Source: Sporosarcina sp. P13 (GTDB taxonomy: Bacteria; Bacillota; Bacilli; Bacillales_A; Planococcaceae). Taken from it: 64,000 nucleotides of DNA. This document shows positions 29,525-39,238 of this stretch, in pieces (the stretch's first letter is position 1; every line of letters starts with the position of its first letter). A program made the position numbers and the translations under genes. The stretch spans positions 62,001 through 126,000 of the forward strand of contig NZ_PDYM01000002.1 in NCBI RefSeq assembly GCF_002743055.1, read 5' to 3'. The notes beneath the pieces are model-generated. The model was not told the DNA's origin. It was given only the letters and a program-made list of their open reading frames with translations, and did no database searches.

Positions 29525-31678
29525 CTACTTTTTAATTTTAATCTCTGGTGAAGAAGATTTAACCGCTTCTGCACTTCGTTGCCTTTTCAAATCAAAGAAT
29601 ACATCTAATGCTTCTCTCGCAATCTCACTCGCTGTTGCAGAAGGATAGCGCTTGGTATTTGTTGAGATATACGGCACAATCACCGAATAGGCAACTTGTG
29701 GGTTTTGAGATGGTGCATAGCCAACATGGGATAGATTGATTGTCGGAATGACCGGATTTGATTTATTTCCTGTGTAGTAGAACGATTCAGCCGTACCTGT
29801 TTTTCCGGCGCCGTCATATGAAGCGCCTGCTAGTAAACCGGATGCCGTTCCATTATTTCCGTAATAGACATAATGCATACCTTTTTTTACTTGATCGATT
29901 TCAGGTTGCGAATTCTTAATACGATTCAATACTTGTACAGGCTTTTCTTCAACCAATCGGCCGAGTACTTCCCCGTCCGGTGAAGGTTCACGTATTTCTT
30001 TGAGGATTCTCGGTGCAATCCGATAGCCATCTGATGCTATCGTCGCTACATACTGTGCCATTTGCAAGGGCGTGTACGTGTCGAACTGCCCAATAGAAAA
30101 GTCAAGTAGCTTTCCGGGAATCGTTTCAGTACCGGTCACCCCTGTATATTCCCCCGGCAGATCAATTCCGGTTTTCACACCTAAGCCAAAGGAAGCGAAG
30201 TTTTCTCGGAATGTATCGAATGCTTTCTTATCGATTGGTAAACCTTGTCCGGGTCGATACGTCGCGTTTCCTAGTCCCATCGCAATGCGGAACATATAAA
30301 CGTTTGAAGAACGCCCGATAGCAGAAATATCATTTAGCGCTACGCGGCCATTCGGATTGAATAAGGATCGTTTGTAAGTGCCCCCGACATTAATCGGTTG
30401 GTCAATTTTCACTTCACCGATTCGTGCCGCACCTTCATGGTAACCCGTCAGCATTGTTGCCAATTTGACAGTGGAACCGACTTCATAGGCAGATGTAAAC
30501 GTACCGTATGTATAATCTTGTATTGCCCATTTTCCGCTAGATTCATCTTTCACAACTTTTTTACCGACCAATGAGAGAATCTCACCATTATTCGGATCTA
30601 ACATGACTAGGAAGGCAGATTCCAATGCGCCCGTGTTCGGTCCTTGTTTCAATCGCAATAATTTATTGGACACGACATTTTCTAATGCTTGTTGTAAATC
30701 AGAATCAGTTGTTAAAACAAGATCTTTTCCAGGCTCTCCTTCTCTCACTGTCTTCGTTTCTATCACTTTACCTGTTCTGTCTTTGATATTTTTCACAATC
30801 GTCTTTTGGCCTTTTAATAAATCCTCATAGTATGATTCCAAGTAACTTCTACCAACGCGGTCATTTCTCGAATAATCTCGTGCTAGGAAGTAGTTTACAT
30901 GCGTACGTGGAATTCCTTCTAAAGGACTCGTTGTAGAACCAAGAATCGCACTATATGATTTCTTCACGCGAGCCCAATCCGTGGTCGTATTGAAACCCGG
31001 TAATTCATCCAGTCTTTCAGAGATAATAGCAAATTCCCTATCGGTCACTCCGTCACTTTTAATGATTTGCGGTGAATATGCATAACCTGCCATCATTTCC
31101 CGATAAATCGCAAGAACCTTCAAATCTTCAGCAGATAACGACGCCAACTCTTCATCTGTTATTCGATCACGCGTCAACTGATTGATTTGTCTTTGAATAT
31201 CTTTTTTAGACAACTTATCGTTTTTACTTAAGTCGATTTGTTCTTGCTTCGATACTTTTTCAGCAGCTTTTTCAGAGTTTAACAAAATCCAAAAATCTCG
31301 CTTATCCCCCATTGTCACACGCCTCGTGTCTTGATCTATCCATTTAGAAACTTTCGTTGCAAGTTCCAACATTTCTTTTGTAGTGGTAGAAGATGTCTTC
31401 GTATATGTAATCGCGTTTTTTGCTTCATTATCTACGAGTACTTGCCCATTGCGATCATAAATTCTTCCTCGTGGTGTACTCGTATTAACAGCAATTTCTT
31501 CCGTACGTTCGAGTGCTCGTGTATAATCTTCCCCTTTGACGATTTGCAAATAACCAAGACGGAATATAAGCAATGAGAATAGAGCAAAGATTGTAACGAA
31601 AAGGACGTTCATTCGAAAAGGGATATGTTGACGTTGATTGGCGTTTGGCTGATCCGTCTTTCTGTGGTTTTTCTTCAA
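29525..31678 (-). CDS. pbpA: Class B penicillin-binding protein (PbpA/PBP2-like transpeptidase)
   Basis: 717 residues, the length of B. subtilis PbpA. One N-terminal membrane helix (VLFVTIFALFSLLIFRLGYL), PBP dimerisation domain, then the transpeptidase with SxxK in GSTVKLATM, SxN in IGRSSNVYM and KTG in GAGKTGTAES. It crosslinks peptidoglycan during rod-type elongation. The C-terminal 30 residues are charged. Confidence 0.9.
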   Translation of the reverse strand: MKKNHRKTDQPNANQRQHIPFRMNVLFVTIFALFSLLIFRLGYLQIVKGEDYTRALERTEEIAVNTSTPRGRIYDRNGQVLVDNEAKNAITYTKTSSTTTKEMLELATKVSKWIDQDTRRVTMGDKRDFWILLNSEKAAEKVSKQEQIDLSKNDKLSKKDIQRQINQLTRDRITDEELASLSAEDLKVLAIYREMMAGYAYSPQIIKSDGVTDREFAIISERLDELPGFNTTTDWARVKKSYSAILGSTTSPLEGIPRTHVNYFLARDYSRNDRVGRSYLESYYEDLLKGQKTIVKNIKDRTGKVIETKTVREGEPGKDLVLTTDSDLQQALENVVSNKLLRLKQGPNTGALESAFLVMLDPNNGEILSLVGKKVVKDESSGKWAIQDYTYGTFTSAYEVGSTVKLATMLTGYHEGAARIGEVKIDQPINVGGTYKRSLFNPNGRVALNDISAIGRSSNVYMFRIAMGLGNATYRPGQGLPIDKKAFDTFRENFASFGLGVKTGIDLPGEYTGVTGTETIPGKLLDFSIGQFDTYTPLQMAQYVATIASDGYRIAPRILKEIREPSPDGEVLGRLVEEKPVQVLNRIKNSQPEIDQVKKGMHYVYYGNNGTASGLLAGASYDGAGKTGTAESFYYTGNKSNPVIPTINLSHVGYAPSQNPQVAYSVIVPYISTNTKRYPSATASEIAREALDVFFDLKRQRSAEAVKSSSPEIKIKK

Positions 31679-31772
31679 CAGGAATCTCCTTTCTACGATT
31701 TTATATGTACGATAAATTATAGCATGAAAACATCAATGTTAAAGTATATGTTGTAAATATCAACTGCATCTT

Positions 31773-31880
31773 CACGCACCAGCCCCTCGGGTCGTTTCAG
31801 ACTAGCAAGAAAGGCAAAAAGCGCCTTTATTGCTAGTCTTCCAACGCCTGTCGGGGCTAAACGGCGCTTTCCGCTTTTGA
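31773..31880. repeat. Dispersed intergenic palindromic repeat
   Basis: An imperfect palindrome of about 108 bp: AGCCCC/GGGGCT arms (31780-31785, 31853-31858), inner AGACTAGCAA/TTGCTAGTCT (31799-31808, 31830-31839) and an innermost AAGGC/GCCTT. The edges (CTCGGGTCGTTTCAGA, GGCGCTTTCCGCTTTTG) resemble a bcr-like family scattered in Bacillaceae/Planococcaceae intergenic regions. Recognition is from memory; only one copy is in this window. Confidence 0.55.
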
Positions 31881-31887
31881 ATAAAAG

Positions 31888-31918
31888 AACACACATCTAG
31901 ACGAACTAGATGTGTGTT
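31888..31918 (-). terminator. Terminator of sodA
   Basis: Perfect 13-bp stem AACACACATCTAG/CTAGATGTGTGTT, U-rich (TTCTTTTATT) on the minus side. Confidence 0.8.
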
Positions 31919-31927
31919 AGGTTTCAA

Positions 31928-32536
31928 TTATTTAGCTGCTTGGTAACGCTTTTCAACTTCGTCCCAGTTTACTACGTTCCAGAATGCTGAAATGTAATCC
32001 GGACGACGGTTTTGGTAGTTTAAGTAGTATGCGTGCTCCCAGACGTCCAAACCTAGTAATGGTGTATTACCATCCATGTATGGAGAGTCTTGGTTAGGAG
32101 TTGATGTAACTTCGATTTCACCGTTGTTTACAGATAGCCACGCCCAGCCTGAACCGAAGCGAGTAGTTGCTGCTTTAGCGAACTCTTCTTTGAAAGCGTC
32201 AAAGCTACCGAATTTTTTGTCGATTGCTTGTGCAACTTCCCCAGTTGGGTTGCCGCCACCGTTTGGTGAAAGGATTGTCCAGAATAATGAGTGGTTTGAG
32301 TGTCCACCTGCATTATTACGTACAGCTCCACGTTTTTCTTCAGGAACATTATCCAAGTTTGCAATTAACTCATCAACTGGTAAGTTAAGAAGTTCATCGT
32401 GACCTGCCAATGCATTGTTCACGTTTGTAATATACGTGTTGTGGTGTTTCGTGTGATGGATGTTCATCGTTTCTTTGTCAATGTGTGGCTCCAACGCGTC
32501 ATAAGCGTATGGTAGTTCTGGTAATTCATAAGCCAT
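31928..32536 (-). CDS. sodA: Superoxide dismutase (Mn/Fe)
   Basis: 202 residues. Metal ligands His in [11 protein letters not shown], His in NHSLFWTI, Asp and His in [12 protein letters not shown]; GGxxNHxLFW and FGSGWAWL are the family motifs. It dismutates superoxide in the cytoplasm. The Gln and Gly pattern near the active site suits Mn preference, but this cannot be decided here. Confidence 0.95.
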   Translation of the reverse strand: MAYELPELPYAYDALEPHIDKETMNIHHTKHHNTYITNVNNALAGHDELLNLPVDELIANLDNVPEEKRGAVRNNAGGHSNHSLFWTILSPNGGGNPTGEVAQAIDKKFGSFDAFKEEFAKAATTRFGSGWAWLSVNNGEIEVTSTPNQDSPYMDGNTPLLGLDVWEHAYYLNYQNRRPDYISAFWNVVNWDEVEKRYQAAK

Positions 32537-32623
32537 TTTCCATTCCTCCTCTAATTTATCTATGTTTTGCCCTACCCCTTAACATTATCAAAATATGAGG
32601 AAGCATTCAATTAAAAGGGACTT

Positions 32624-33115
32624 TTATTGGAGAAATATGAGGAATATAATGATCATGATTACCATAAGAACACCTTTTACTGCCACCGACGTCAAGAAAC
32701 CGACAACAGAACCAATGCCCGTCTTGACTGCTTGTTTGAGACCGGAACGCGTAATGACTAATTCTGCGATAATTGCTCCTAGGAATGGCCCGATTAAAAT
32801 ACCAGCCAGCGGAATGACGAAAGGACCGATTAATAAGCCAATCGTACTGCCCCACATCCCCGCCTTACTGCCACCGAACTTTTTTACACCGACAAGGTTC
32901 GCCACGGTATCCGCACCAAACAGCAAAACGAGAAACAACACTTCGATGACCCAGAACAACCAAGTCAATTCTTCAAATGAAACAATCGCACCATATAATA
33001 AGAAGCCGGCGAAAAGGAAGATGACAGAAGGAATGATGGGATAAATCAATCCGACAAACGCAATGACAAACATGACAATTGCTACAATCCAGCCGATCCA
33101 TATCATACCCATCAC
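32624..33115 (-). CDS. yqgC: DUF456 membrane protein (YqgC)
   Basis: 163 residues with four to five glycine-rich membrane helices and the DUF456 opening (GLIYPIIPSVIFLFAGFLLY) and middle (KFGGSKAGMWGSTIGLLIG). Function unknown. Lies between sodA and the Pi transporter as in relatives. Confidence 0.85.
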   Translation of the reverse strand: MMGMIWIGWIVAIVMFVIAFVGLIYPIIPSVIFLFAGFLLYGAIVSFEELTWLFWVIEVLFLVLLFGADTVANLVGVKKFGGSKAGMWGSTIGLLIGPFVIPLAGILIGPFLGAIIAELVITRSGLKQAVKTGIGSVVGFLTSVAVKGVLMVIMIIIFLIFLQ

Positions 33116-33125
33116 CCCTCCTTCA

Positions 33126-34778
33126 TCAAACGTGCTTACCTAAAATAGCTTCTGCAATATTTACTGCGTGGTCACCGATTCGTTCCAAGTTTGAAACGAT
33201 ATCGACGAATACCATACCTGCCTGTGCACTACAATGCCCTTCATTTAGGCGAAGGATATGATTTTTACGGAAACGGCGCTCCATATTATCAATCAAATCT
33301 TCTTTCTCAGAAACCGTACGAGCCAGTCCAGTATCATTTTTATCCAATGATTCAATTGCTTTTTGAACTGTTTCAATCGTCAATGTGAACATTTCTGTCA
33401 AATCAACTATTGCATCGTCTGTAAGCTTCAATTTATTCGTTTCACGTAAATCGATTAACTCAACAATATTTTCGAAGTGGTCACCTATTCGTTCAATGTC
33501 GCGAACGCTATCCATTAACATGACGTGTCGTCCGGACTCTGCTGCCGATACGGTTACAGAAGACACTTCAACTAAATAATCCGTAATCTTCCGGTCGAGG
33601 TTGTTAATGGCATCTTCTATTTGATAGGCCGTCTCTGCATGCTTTTTCTGACCCGTCTTCAAATATTCGAATGTTTCGTTAAGACCCTGCACACTGAAAT
33701 CACCCATACGGATAATTTCTTCTTTCGCTTGTCCAATCGCAACAGCTGGAGATTGGGCAATGAAACGACGGTCAAGGTGCTTCGGTTTGTATTCGATCGT
33801 CACATCTTCTCCTGGAATCATCTTCGTAACGAAATACGCCCACGCCCCGATGAACGGGAATTGAAGAACCGTATTCGCGATGTTAAATGAACCGTGAGCA
33901 AATGCTATCTGCATTTTACTCTCCAAATTCAAGACACCAGATATCCACTCTACGTACGCGGTGAATGGGATCAGCAACAACATGAAGATGACGGTACCGA
34001 CAACATTAAATAGTACGTGTGTTGCAGCGGCACGTCTAGCGGCAACTGATGCACCGATGGAAGCTAATACAGCGGTAATGGTTGTCCCAATGTTGTCACC
34101 AAAAAGGATTGGCAATGCGGCTTTCATCGACACAAGATCTTCAGCGTACAGACCTTGCAAAATACCGACAGTTGCACTTGAACTCTGTACTATTAACGTA
34201 AAGATCGTACCTGCTACAACACCGAGTAAAGAGTGTTCACTCATCGCCAATGTTAAATCGGTAAACGCTTCTAATGAACGTAAAGGCTTCATACCGCCAC
34301 TCATTAACTCCAAACCTAAAAACAATCCCCCGAAGCCGAAAATGACTTCCCCTAAGTTCTTAACTTTAGCTTTTTGAACAAAGAAAATCAGAAATGCACC
34401 AAATGCCATGATTGGCAATGCATAAGCCCCAACGTCAAGACCGATAATAAATGCTGTCACAGTTGTACCAATATTGGCACCCATAATGACACCGATCGCT
34501 TGGCGAAGCGTCATAAACCCAGCACTTACAAGTCCGACTGTAATAACAGTTGTACCCGAACTAGACTGAATCAGCACCGTTACGATAATACCGACAAGAA
34601 CACCCATGAATGGATTGGTAGTGAAACGATCCAAGATTGCACGTAGTCTGTCTCCCGCAGCTTTTTGCAATCCATCCCCCATATACTTAATTGCGAATAG
34701 GAAAATTCCTAGTCCCCCAAGAAATTGGAATATAACTTCTTGCCAGTTTACATCCATTGAATTGTCAACCTCCATCAA
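33126..34778 (-). CDS. Na+/Pi cotransporter family protein with PhoU-like domain
   Basis: 550 residues. Two inverted membrane repeats carry the Na/Pi QSSS motifs (VLIQSSSGTTVITVGLVSAG and LIVQSSSATVGILQGLY); after about residue 340 a cytoplasmic PhoU-like helical domain follows (VRDIERIGDHFENIVELIDL, then NLERIGDHAVNIAEAI). It imports phosphate with sodium or controls its uptake. PhoP-like boxes are found about 95-125 bp upstream. Confidence 0.9.
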   Translation of the reverse strand: MMEVDNSMDVNWQEVIFQFLGGLGIFLFAIKYMGDGLQKAAGDRLRAILDRFTTNPFMGVLVGIIVTVLIQSSSGTTVITVGLVSAGFMTLRQAIGVIMGANIGTTVTAFIIGLDVGAYALPIMAFGAFLIFFVQKAKVKNLGEVIFGFGGLFLGLELMSGGMKPLRSLEAFTDLTLAMSEHSLLGVVAGTIFTLIVQSSSATVGILQGLYAEDLVSMKAALPILFGDNIGTTITAVLASIGASVAARRAAATHVLFNVVGTVIFMLLLIPFTAYVEWISGVLNLESKMQIAFAHGSFNIANTVLQFPFIGAWAYFVTKMIPGEDVTIEYKPKHLDRRFIAQSPAVAIGQAKEEIIRMGDFSVQGLNETFEYLKTGQKKHAETAYQIEDAINNLDRKITDYLVEVSSVTVSAAESGRHVMLMDSVRDIERIGDHFENIVELIDLRETNKLKLTDDAIVDLTEMFTLTIETVQKAIESLDKNDTGLARTVSEKEDLIDNMERRFRKNHILRLNEGHCSAQAGMVFVDIVSNLERIGDHAVNIAEAILGKHV

Positions 34779-34872
34779 ACGATTTATCTACTGTCTAACC
34801 ACTTCATTCCACACTTTACGTGTCCAAGAAGTTCACCTTATTATGTTGGGAAAGAAGATGATTGTAAAGTGT

Positions 34873-34901
34873 TGAACAACAATCTTTACATCACCTTAAC
34901 A
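34873..34901. promoter_or_regulatory. PhoP-box-like tandem repeats
   Basis: TGAACA (34873-34878), TTTACA (34885-34890) and TTAACA (34896-34901), spaced 12 and 11 bp. The B. subtilis PhoP box is TT(A/C)ACA repeated every 11 bp. The orientation faces the DUF1189 gene rather than the transporter, so the target is unclear. Confidence 0.4.
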
Positions 34902-34996
34902 AAGCAACAATGATTTGTCATTAAAATGTCGAATTTTAGCCTAACGTGCAAGTTTCATAAAAATGATAGACTAGAGTATAAAGGGAGGCCAAGTCA

Positions 34997-35500
34997 GTGA
35001 AATTCCAACAGCTCTTTACAGCTTCATTGCACGAACCGAAGAAACTTGCCGCGTTTCGCTTACTGTCTATCGGTAAAGTCATACAATACATATTTATTTT
35101 CATCTTTCTCTACACGGCTGTATCATTTTTACAGTTTGTACTAGGTGATCATTCCATATTCCAGTCATCCCCGGAATTAGCTAAAATAGGCGAAACAATC
35201 GGTTTATTAATTTATCCGATCGCTTTTGTATTACAGTTGGTTATTATTACGTCGTATTTATTTATTCGCATCAGTATTTTTGCTATTATAGGAGTATTGC
35301 TATTGAAACTATTGCATCGCCGCGGTGAGTTCCGCTTTATGTGGCGAACAGCTGCGATTGCTGCGACACTTCCTATCTTGCTGACGATGGCGTTTGAATT
35401 TTTACCGATGATGCAACGCTACAGTATTTGGATCGCGTCACTTATCCATTTGCTCTATGTCTGGCGAGCGGCTACATACTATCCAAAACAGCCACGATGA
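34997..35500 (+). CDS. yqgB: DUF1189 membrane protein (YqgB)
   Basis: 167 residues, shorter than many DUF1189 members. Four membrane helices; the N-terminus MKFQQLFTASLHEPKKLAAF and the middle ISIFAIIGVLLLKLL fit the family. GTG start after GGGAGG. Function unknown. Confidence 0.75.
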   Translation: MKFQQLFTASLHEPKKLAAFRLLSIGKVIQYIFIFIFLYTAVSFLQFVLGDHSIFQSSPELAKIGETIGLLIYPIAFVLQLVIITSYLFIRISIFAIIGVLLLKLLHRRGEFRFMWRTAAIAATLPILLTMAFEFLPMMQRYSIWIASLIHLLYVWRAATYYPKQPR

Positions 35501-35546
35501 ATAGTCTTCCCTTTCCTCGCATAGTGTGAGGCAGGAGGGATGGACT

Positions 35547-35891
35547 ATGAGAATATTTCTACTTGCACTCGCTGTTTTTTGTATCGTACATTTCGTTCGT
35601 GTGGACTTAACCGATGGGACAATCCCTCTTGCAGCCTTTTTTGAGGAAGAATCGTCCTGTATAGAGAAAACACCCAATCACACAATTGTCATTCGTGTGG
35701 TGGAAGGTGATACAATAGAATCGTTATTCGCATTATACCCAGATCCAGATCAAAACTTTCTCGAGAGGTTAGAACAATTTTACGCCATGAACCCTCATCT
35801 AGAGAAACAGCAATTCCAGGCTGGTGAACAAATTCAACTACCGATTGGCAAACAATCTGAGCCTGCCTGTCAGGACAACGACAAAAACTAA
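35547..35891 (+). CDS. Secreted LysM-like protein (YqfZ position)
   Basis: 114 residues. Signal anchor RIFLLALAVFCIVHFVRV, then a LysM-like domain: IVIRVVEGDTIESLFALYPD, FYAMNPHLEKQQFQAGEQIQ and LP. It probably binds the cell wall. Immediately upstream of ispG, as yqfZ is in B. subtilis. AGGAGGG precedes ATG 35547. Confidence 0.7.
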   Translation: MRIFLLALAVFCIVHFVRVDLTDGTIPLAAFFEEESSCIEKTPNHTIVIRVVEGDTIESLFALYPDPDQNFLERLEQFYAMNPHLEKQQFQAGEQIQLPIGKQSEPACQDNDKN

Positions 35892-35942
35892 TTTCCATTC
35901 CATCTCATGATGGCATGTATTCATTTGAAGGAGAGAAAAGTA

Positions 35943-37067
35943 ATGACTGAAATGATTCATCGTTCTAAAACGCGCCCCGTTAAAGTTGGTAACCTAACGA
36001 TTGGAGGAAGCGACGAACTATTTATTCAAAGTATGACGACTACGAAAACACATGATGTCGAGGCTACAGTTGCGGAGATTAAGCGTTTGGAAGAGGCAGG
36101 TTGTCAAATTGTGCGTGTGGCCTGTCCAGACGAACGTGCGGCTTATTCTATTGGTGAAATCAAAAAACAAATCAATATTCCACTGGTTGTAGATATTCAC
36201 TTTGACTATAAATTAGCTTTGATCGCAATTGAACAAGGCGCAGACAAAATCCGTATCAACCCAGGAAACATTGGCCGTCAAACAAAGGTAGAAGCGGTCG
36301 TCAATGCAGCAAAAGCAAAAGGTATTCCGATTCGTATTGGTGTCAACGCAGGTTCATTAGAGAAAAAGATTCTTGAAAAATATGGTTATCCAACAGCTGA
36401 AGGTATGGTAGAAAGTGCCCTGCACCACATTAAAATCTTGGAAGACTTGGATTTCCACGATATTATCGTGTCGCTCAAAGCATCTGACGTCAACTTGGCG
36501 ATTGAAGCTTATAAACTAGCTGCCGCAGCATTCGATTATCCATTACACTTAGGTATCACGGAATCTGGTACATTATTTGCAGGATCTATCAAGAGTGCGG
36601 CGGGTCTTGGTTCATTACTATCAGCAGGAATTGGGAATACGATGCGCGTATCGTTAAGCGCTGATCCAGTTCAAGAAATTAAAGTAGCGAAAGAGCTATT
36701 GAAAGTATTTGGCTTGTCTTCAAACTCCGCAACATTAATTTCTTGCCCGACATGTGGACGTATCGAAATCGACTTGATCTCGATTGCGAATGAAGTGGAA
36801 GAATACATCTCGAACATCAAAGCACCGCTTAAAGTCGCCGTACTAGGTTGCGCGGTAAACGGTCCAGGTGAAGCGAGAGAAGCCGATATCGGCATTGCTG
36901 GCGCACGTGGTGAAGGCTTATTGTTTATGCACGGTAAAACAGTTCGTAAAGTACCGGAAGAAACAATGGTTGAAGAACTAAAGAAAGAAATCGATATTCT
37001 TGCTGAACAATATTTCGAGAAGAAACGACAGGAAGAAGCCCTTATCCAAGGTGGCGCTTCGGAATGA
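35943..37067 (+). CDS. ispG: 4-hydroxy-3-methylbut-2-enyl diphosphate synthase IspG
   Basis: 374 residues. TIM-barrel N-terminus ([22 protein letters not shown]) and C-terminal [4Fe-4S] domain with [12 protein letters not shown] and [11 protein letters not shown]. It makes HMBPP in the MEP isoprenoid pathway; the next enzyme, IspH, is at 44057. ATG 35943 has GGAGAG upstream. Overlaps the next gene by 4 bp. Confidence 0.95.
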   Translation: MTEMIHRSKTRPVKVGNLTIGGSDELFIQSMTTTKTHDVEATVAEIKRLEEAGCQIVRVACPDERAAYSIGEIKKQINIPLVVDIHFDYKLALIAIEQGADKIRINPGNIGRQTKVEAVVNAAKAKGIPIRIGVNAGSLEKKILEKYGYPTAEGMVESALHHIKILEDLDFHDIIVSLKASDVNLAIEAYKLAAAAFDYPLHLGITESGTLFAGSIKSAAGLGSLLSAGIGNTMRVSLSADPVQEIKVAKELLKVFGLSSNSATLISCPTCGRIEIDLISIANEVEEYISNIKAPLKVAVLGCAVNGPGEAREADIGIAGARGEGLLFMHGKTVRKVPEETMVEELKKEIDILAEQYFEKKRQEEALIQGGASE

Positions 37068-37654
37068 AAGACATCCGTTTCGGCATCGATATTGACGGAA
37101 CTGTAACATGTCCTACTGCCCTATTACCCCACATCAATAAACGTTTTGGTTCGAATCTGACACTCGCTGATATTAAAGAGTACGATCTAACTAAAGCATT
37201 CGATGTGGACCCTGAGCTATTCGGAAAATGGTATAAGGAAACAGAGGAACTGATTTATCAAACGTCACCTGCGCAACAGTTTGCAAAAGAAGTATTGACG
37301 AGCTGGCAGAAGCAATTTGAATTATTCTATATTTCAGCACGCGGACAAAACGTGCTAGAATGTACAACAAATTGGTTCCACGAACAGCAAATCCCATACG
37401 ATCATGTGGAATTGATTGGCACACACTATAAGATTGAAGCAGCAAAACAATTTAACGTGGATGCTTTTTTCGAGGACAAACATGACAATGCGGTAGCAAT
37501 CCATGAAGAACTAGACATTCCCGTCTTTTTGTTCGATACACCGTACAATCAGGATCCAATTCCAAAAGGTGTCATACGCGTGGCAAATTGGCGGCAGGCC
37601 GATCAATACGTCAGAAGATTGTTTTATGCGTCGGAAATGATTACGAATAAGTAA
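37064..37654 (+). CDS. yqfW: HAD-family 5'-nucleotidase-like protein (YqfW)
   Basis: 196 residues. HAD motif [11 protein letters not shown], motif II YISARG and motif [14 protein letters not shown]. Resembles 5'(3')-deoxyribonucleotidases; substrate unproven. Coupled to ispG. Confidence 0.85.
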   Translation: MKDIRFGIDIDGTVTCPTALLPHINKRFGSNLTLADIKEYDLTKAFDVDPELFGKWYKETEELIYQTSPAQQFAKEVLTSWQKQFELFYISARGQNVLECTTNWFHEQQIPYDHVELIGTHYKIEAAKQFNVDAFFEDKHDNAVAIHEELDIPVFLFDTPYNQDPIPKGVIRVANWRQADQYVRRLFYASEMITNK

Positions 37655-37660
37655 ATGATG

Positions 37661-37689
37661 GAGCATCGCACGATTGCGATGCTCTTTTT
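37661..37689 (+). terminator. Terminator of the ispG operon
   Basis: GAGCATCGCA/TGCGATGCTC then TTTTTG. Confidence 0.9.
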
Positions 37690-37805
37690 GTATATGTGAA
37701 CAAATGGATATAGAAGAATGTTTATATGGTAGTGAGATTCGCCTTAAACCTACTATATACTATATAAAAATCAGAGCGCGCGTATGGAATTGGTAGAACT
37801 ATCCT

Positions 37806-38276
37806 TTACTTATACTTACTTAATATTTCTTCTGGAATATGACAATAATCATGTGGACATCTGGCTAACCGATCTTGATGTTCTTCTGCACTTCTGACAT
37901 AGTTTGTAAGCGGTAATACTTCAACAACTATACGATCATAATCATCTCTTTCCTCAAGGAACACACGCGCCTCTTTTAAATGTTCAGGCTTTTCACTATA
38001 TATACCTGTCCTGTATTTCTCGCCAACATCCTGTCCTTGTTTATTCAAACTGTATGGATCGATGATTTCAAATAAATAGCTCATTAATTCTTTGACCGTT
38101 ACAACTGTCGGATCAAATAAGGTTTTAACACATTCAGCGTACCCATCATAATCACTTTCAAGTGTATGACTTATTCCATTGGCTCTTCCCGCTTCTGTAA
38201 AGTTAACACCAGGTAAAGTTTTTATAAAAGCCTGTACTCCCCATAAACATCCACCCGCAAAATATACGACTTCCAT
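37806..38276 (-). CDS. msrA: Peptide methionine-(S)-S-oxide reductase
   Basis: 156 residues. Active-site Cys10 in FAGGCLWGVQAF (Leu replaces the common Phe of GCFWG), SDYDGYAECVKTLFDP and the resolving pair RCPHDYC near the C-terminus. It repairs oxidised methionine. ATG 38276 behind AGAGGAG; an in-frame start at 38300 encodes the Shine-Dalgarno itself. Confidence 0.88.
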   Translation of the reverse strand: MEVVYFAGGCLWGVQAFIKTLPGVNFTEAGRANGISHTLESDYDGYAECVKTLFDPTVVTVKELMSYLFEIIDPYSLNKQGQDVGEKYRTGIYSEKPEHLKEARVFLEERDDYDRIVVEVLPLTNYVRSAEEHQDRLARCPHDYCHIPEEILSKYK

Positions 38277-38529
38277 ATGGACTCTCCTCTCTATTTTCAT
38301 AAATTCATTCCAAGTAAATTAGCGAATTAAAAACCCTTTTCATATGTAAGAAAATATTGAATAGTTAAACATTATACACATTTTCGTCACGATTCACTAA
38401 CAATTTAAAAGTCACCCAAAAAACGACATACTTTTCATTCTAGAATTTATATGATGTACAAGAAGCTTCAATACTAACAAGAAAATACTACATGCCTTGA
38501 AGCGTAATATATATTGCGGAGGAATATAA

Positions 38530-38694
38530 ATGAAGAACGCGGTCAAAAGGAACTTAATCTTGTTTAGAATTAAAGTAAAAAGAATGGCTATGTATAAGAA
38601 AGCAGGACATTTAGGATTTACACATCCAAGCGTTGTAAAATGCAGCCAAGAGCTGGATACTTTATTAAACAAGGTGCAAGGAATTTGTTCTTAA
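38530..38694 (+). CDS. Spo0E-like aspartyl-phosphate phosphatase (host copy)
   Basis: 54 residues: VKRMAMYKKAGHLGFTHPSV and VKCSQELDTLLNKV give the two helices and the SQELD signature. Expected to dephosphorylate Spo0A~P. GGAGG lies 7 nt before the ATG. Closely related to the phage gene at 3711-3866 (shared MYKKA, LGF-HP and VVKCSQELD-LLNK), with a shared upstream 16-mer at the same distance. Confidence 0.85.
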   Translation: MKNAVKRNLILFRIKVKRMAMYKKAGHLGFTHPSVVKCSQELDTLLNKVQGICS

Positions 38695-38715
38695 CTATGG
38701 AATAGGATCTACCAA

Positions 38716-38750
38716 TAAAAAAAGACAGTTCCGGTTTTGGAACTGTCTAT
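38716..38750 (-). terminator. Terminator of zur, possibly bidirectional
   Basis: AGACAGTTCC/GGAACTGTCT with a seven-U run on the minus strand. Confidence 0.8.
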
Positions 38751-38799
38751 TCATATCTCCTAAAACTTTATATAAAAAGTTGAAAGTTCTACTTTCTAC

Positions 38800-39213
38800 C
38801 TATTCAATACACTTCGGACATCTGCCATAAATCTCAAACTTATGTCCTTCAATCTCATACTCAGACAAATTCACTGTCACCATATCCATCGGGCAGCTCG
38901 GAATCGGTTTCGTGCTACCACAAGTAGTGCAAATAAAATGATGGTGATGATGGTCTATTGCGCATTGCATACGAAATAGTCGTTCTCCATTTAATTCCGT
39001 TTCATCTAAAATTCCAAGCTTTGAAAAAACCGCTAGATTACGGTAGATCGTATCAAAGCTAATGCCGGGATTATCTTGCTCTACCGCCACACGAACTTCC
39101 ATGGCGGTTACATAGTTATCGGCTTCATCAAAAAATCGAAGCAAAATCTCTCTATTTTTCGTCCGTTTATAATCATGTTTAAATAAAATGTCCCACGCTT
39201 CATCTATCGTCAT
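38800..39213 (-). CDS. zur: Zinc uptake regulator, Fur family
   Basis: 137 residues. Winged-helix DNA-binding part (YKRTKNREILLRFFDEADNY, DTIYRNLAVFSKLGIL), metal site HHHHHFICTTCGSTKPI and C-terminal CPKC. Third in znuC-znuB-zur, which bears a Zur box; gene context and sequence favour Zur over Fur or PerR. Confidence 0.9.
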   Translation of the reverse strand: MTIDEAWDILFKHDYKRTKNREILLRFFDEADNYVTAMEVRVAVEQDNPGISFDTIYRNLAVFSKLGILDETELNGERLFRMQCAIDHHHHHFICTTCGSTKPIPSCPMDMVTVNLSEYEIEGHKFEIYGRCPKCIE

Positions 39214-39238
39214 ATCAACGCGCCCCTTTCCACGATCT

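Noticed and set aside
31773..31880. Insertion sequence remnant
   Set aside because: No transposase fragment and no target duplication; the palindromic form fits a structured intergenic repeat better.
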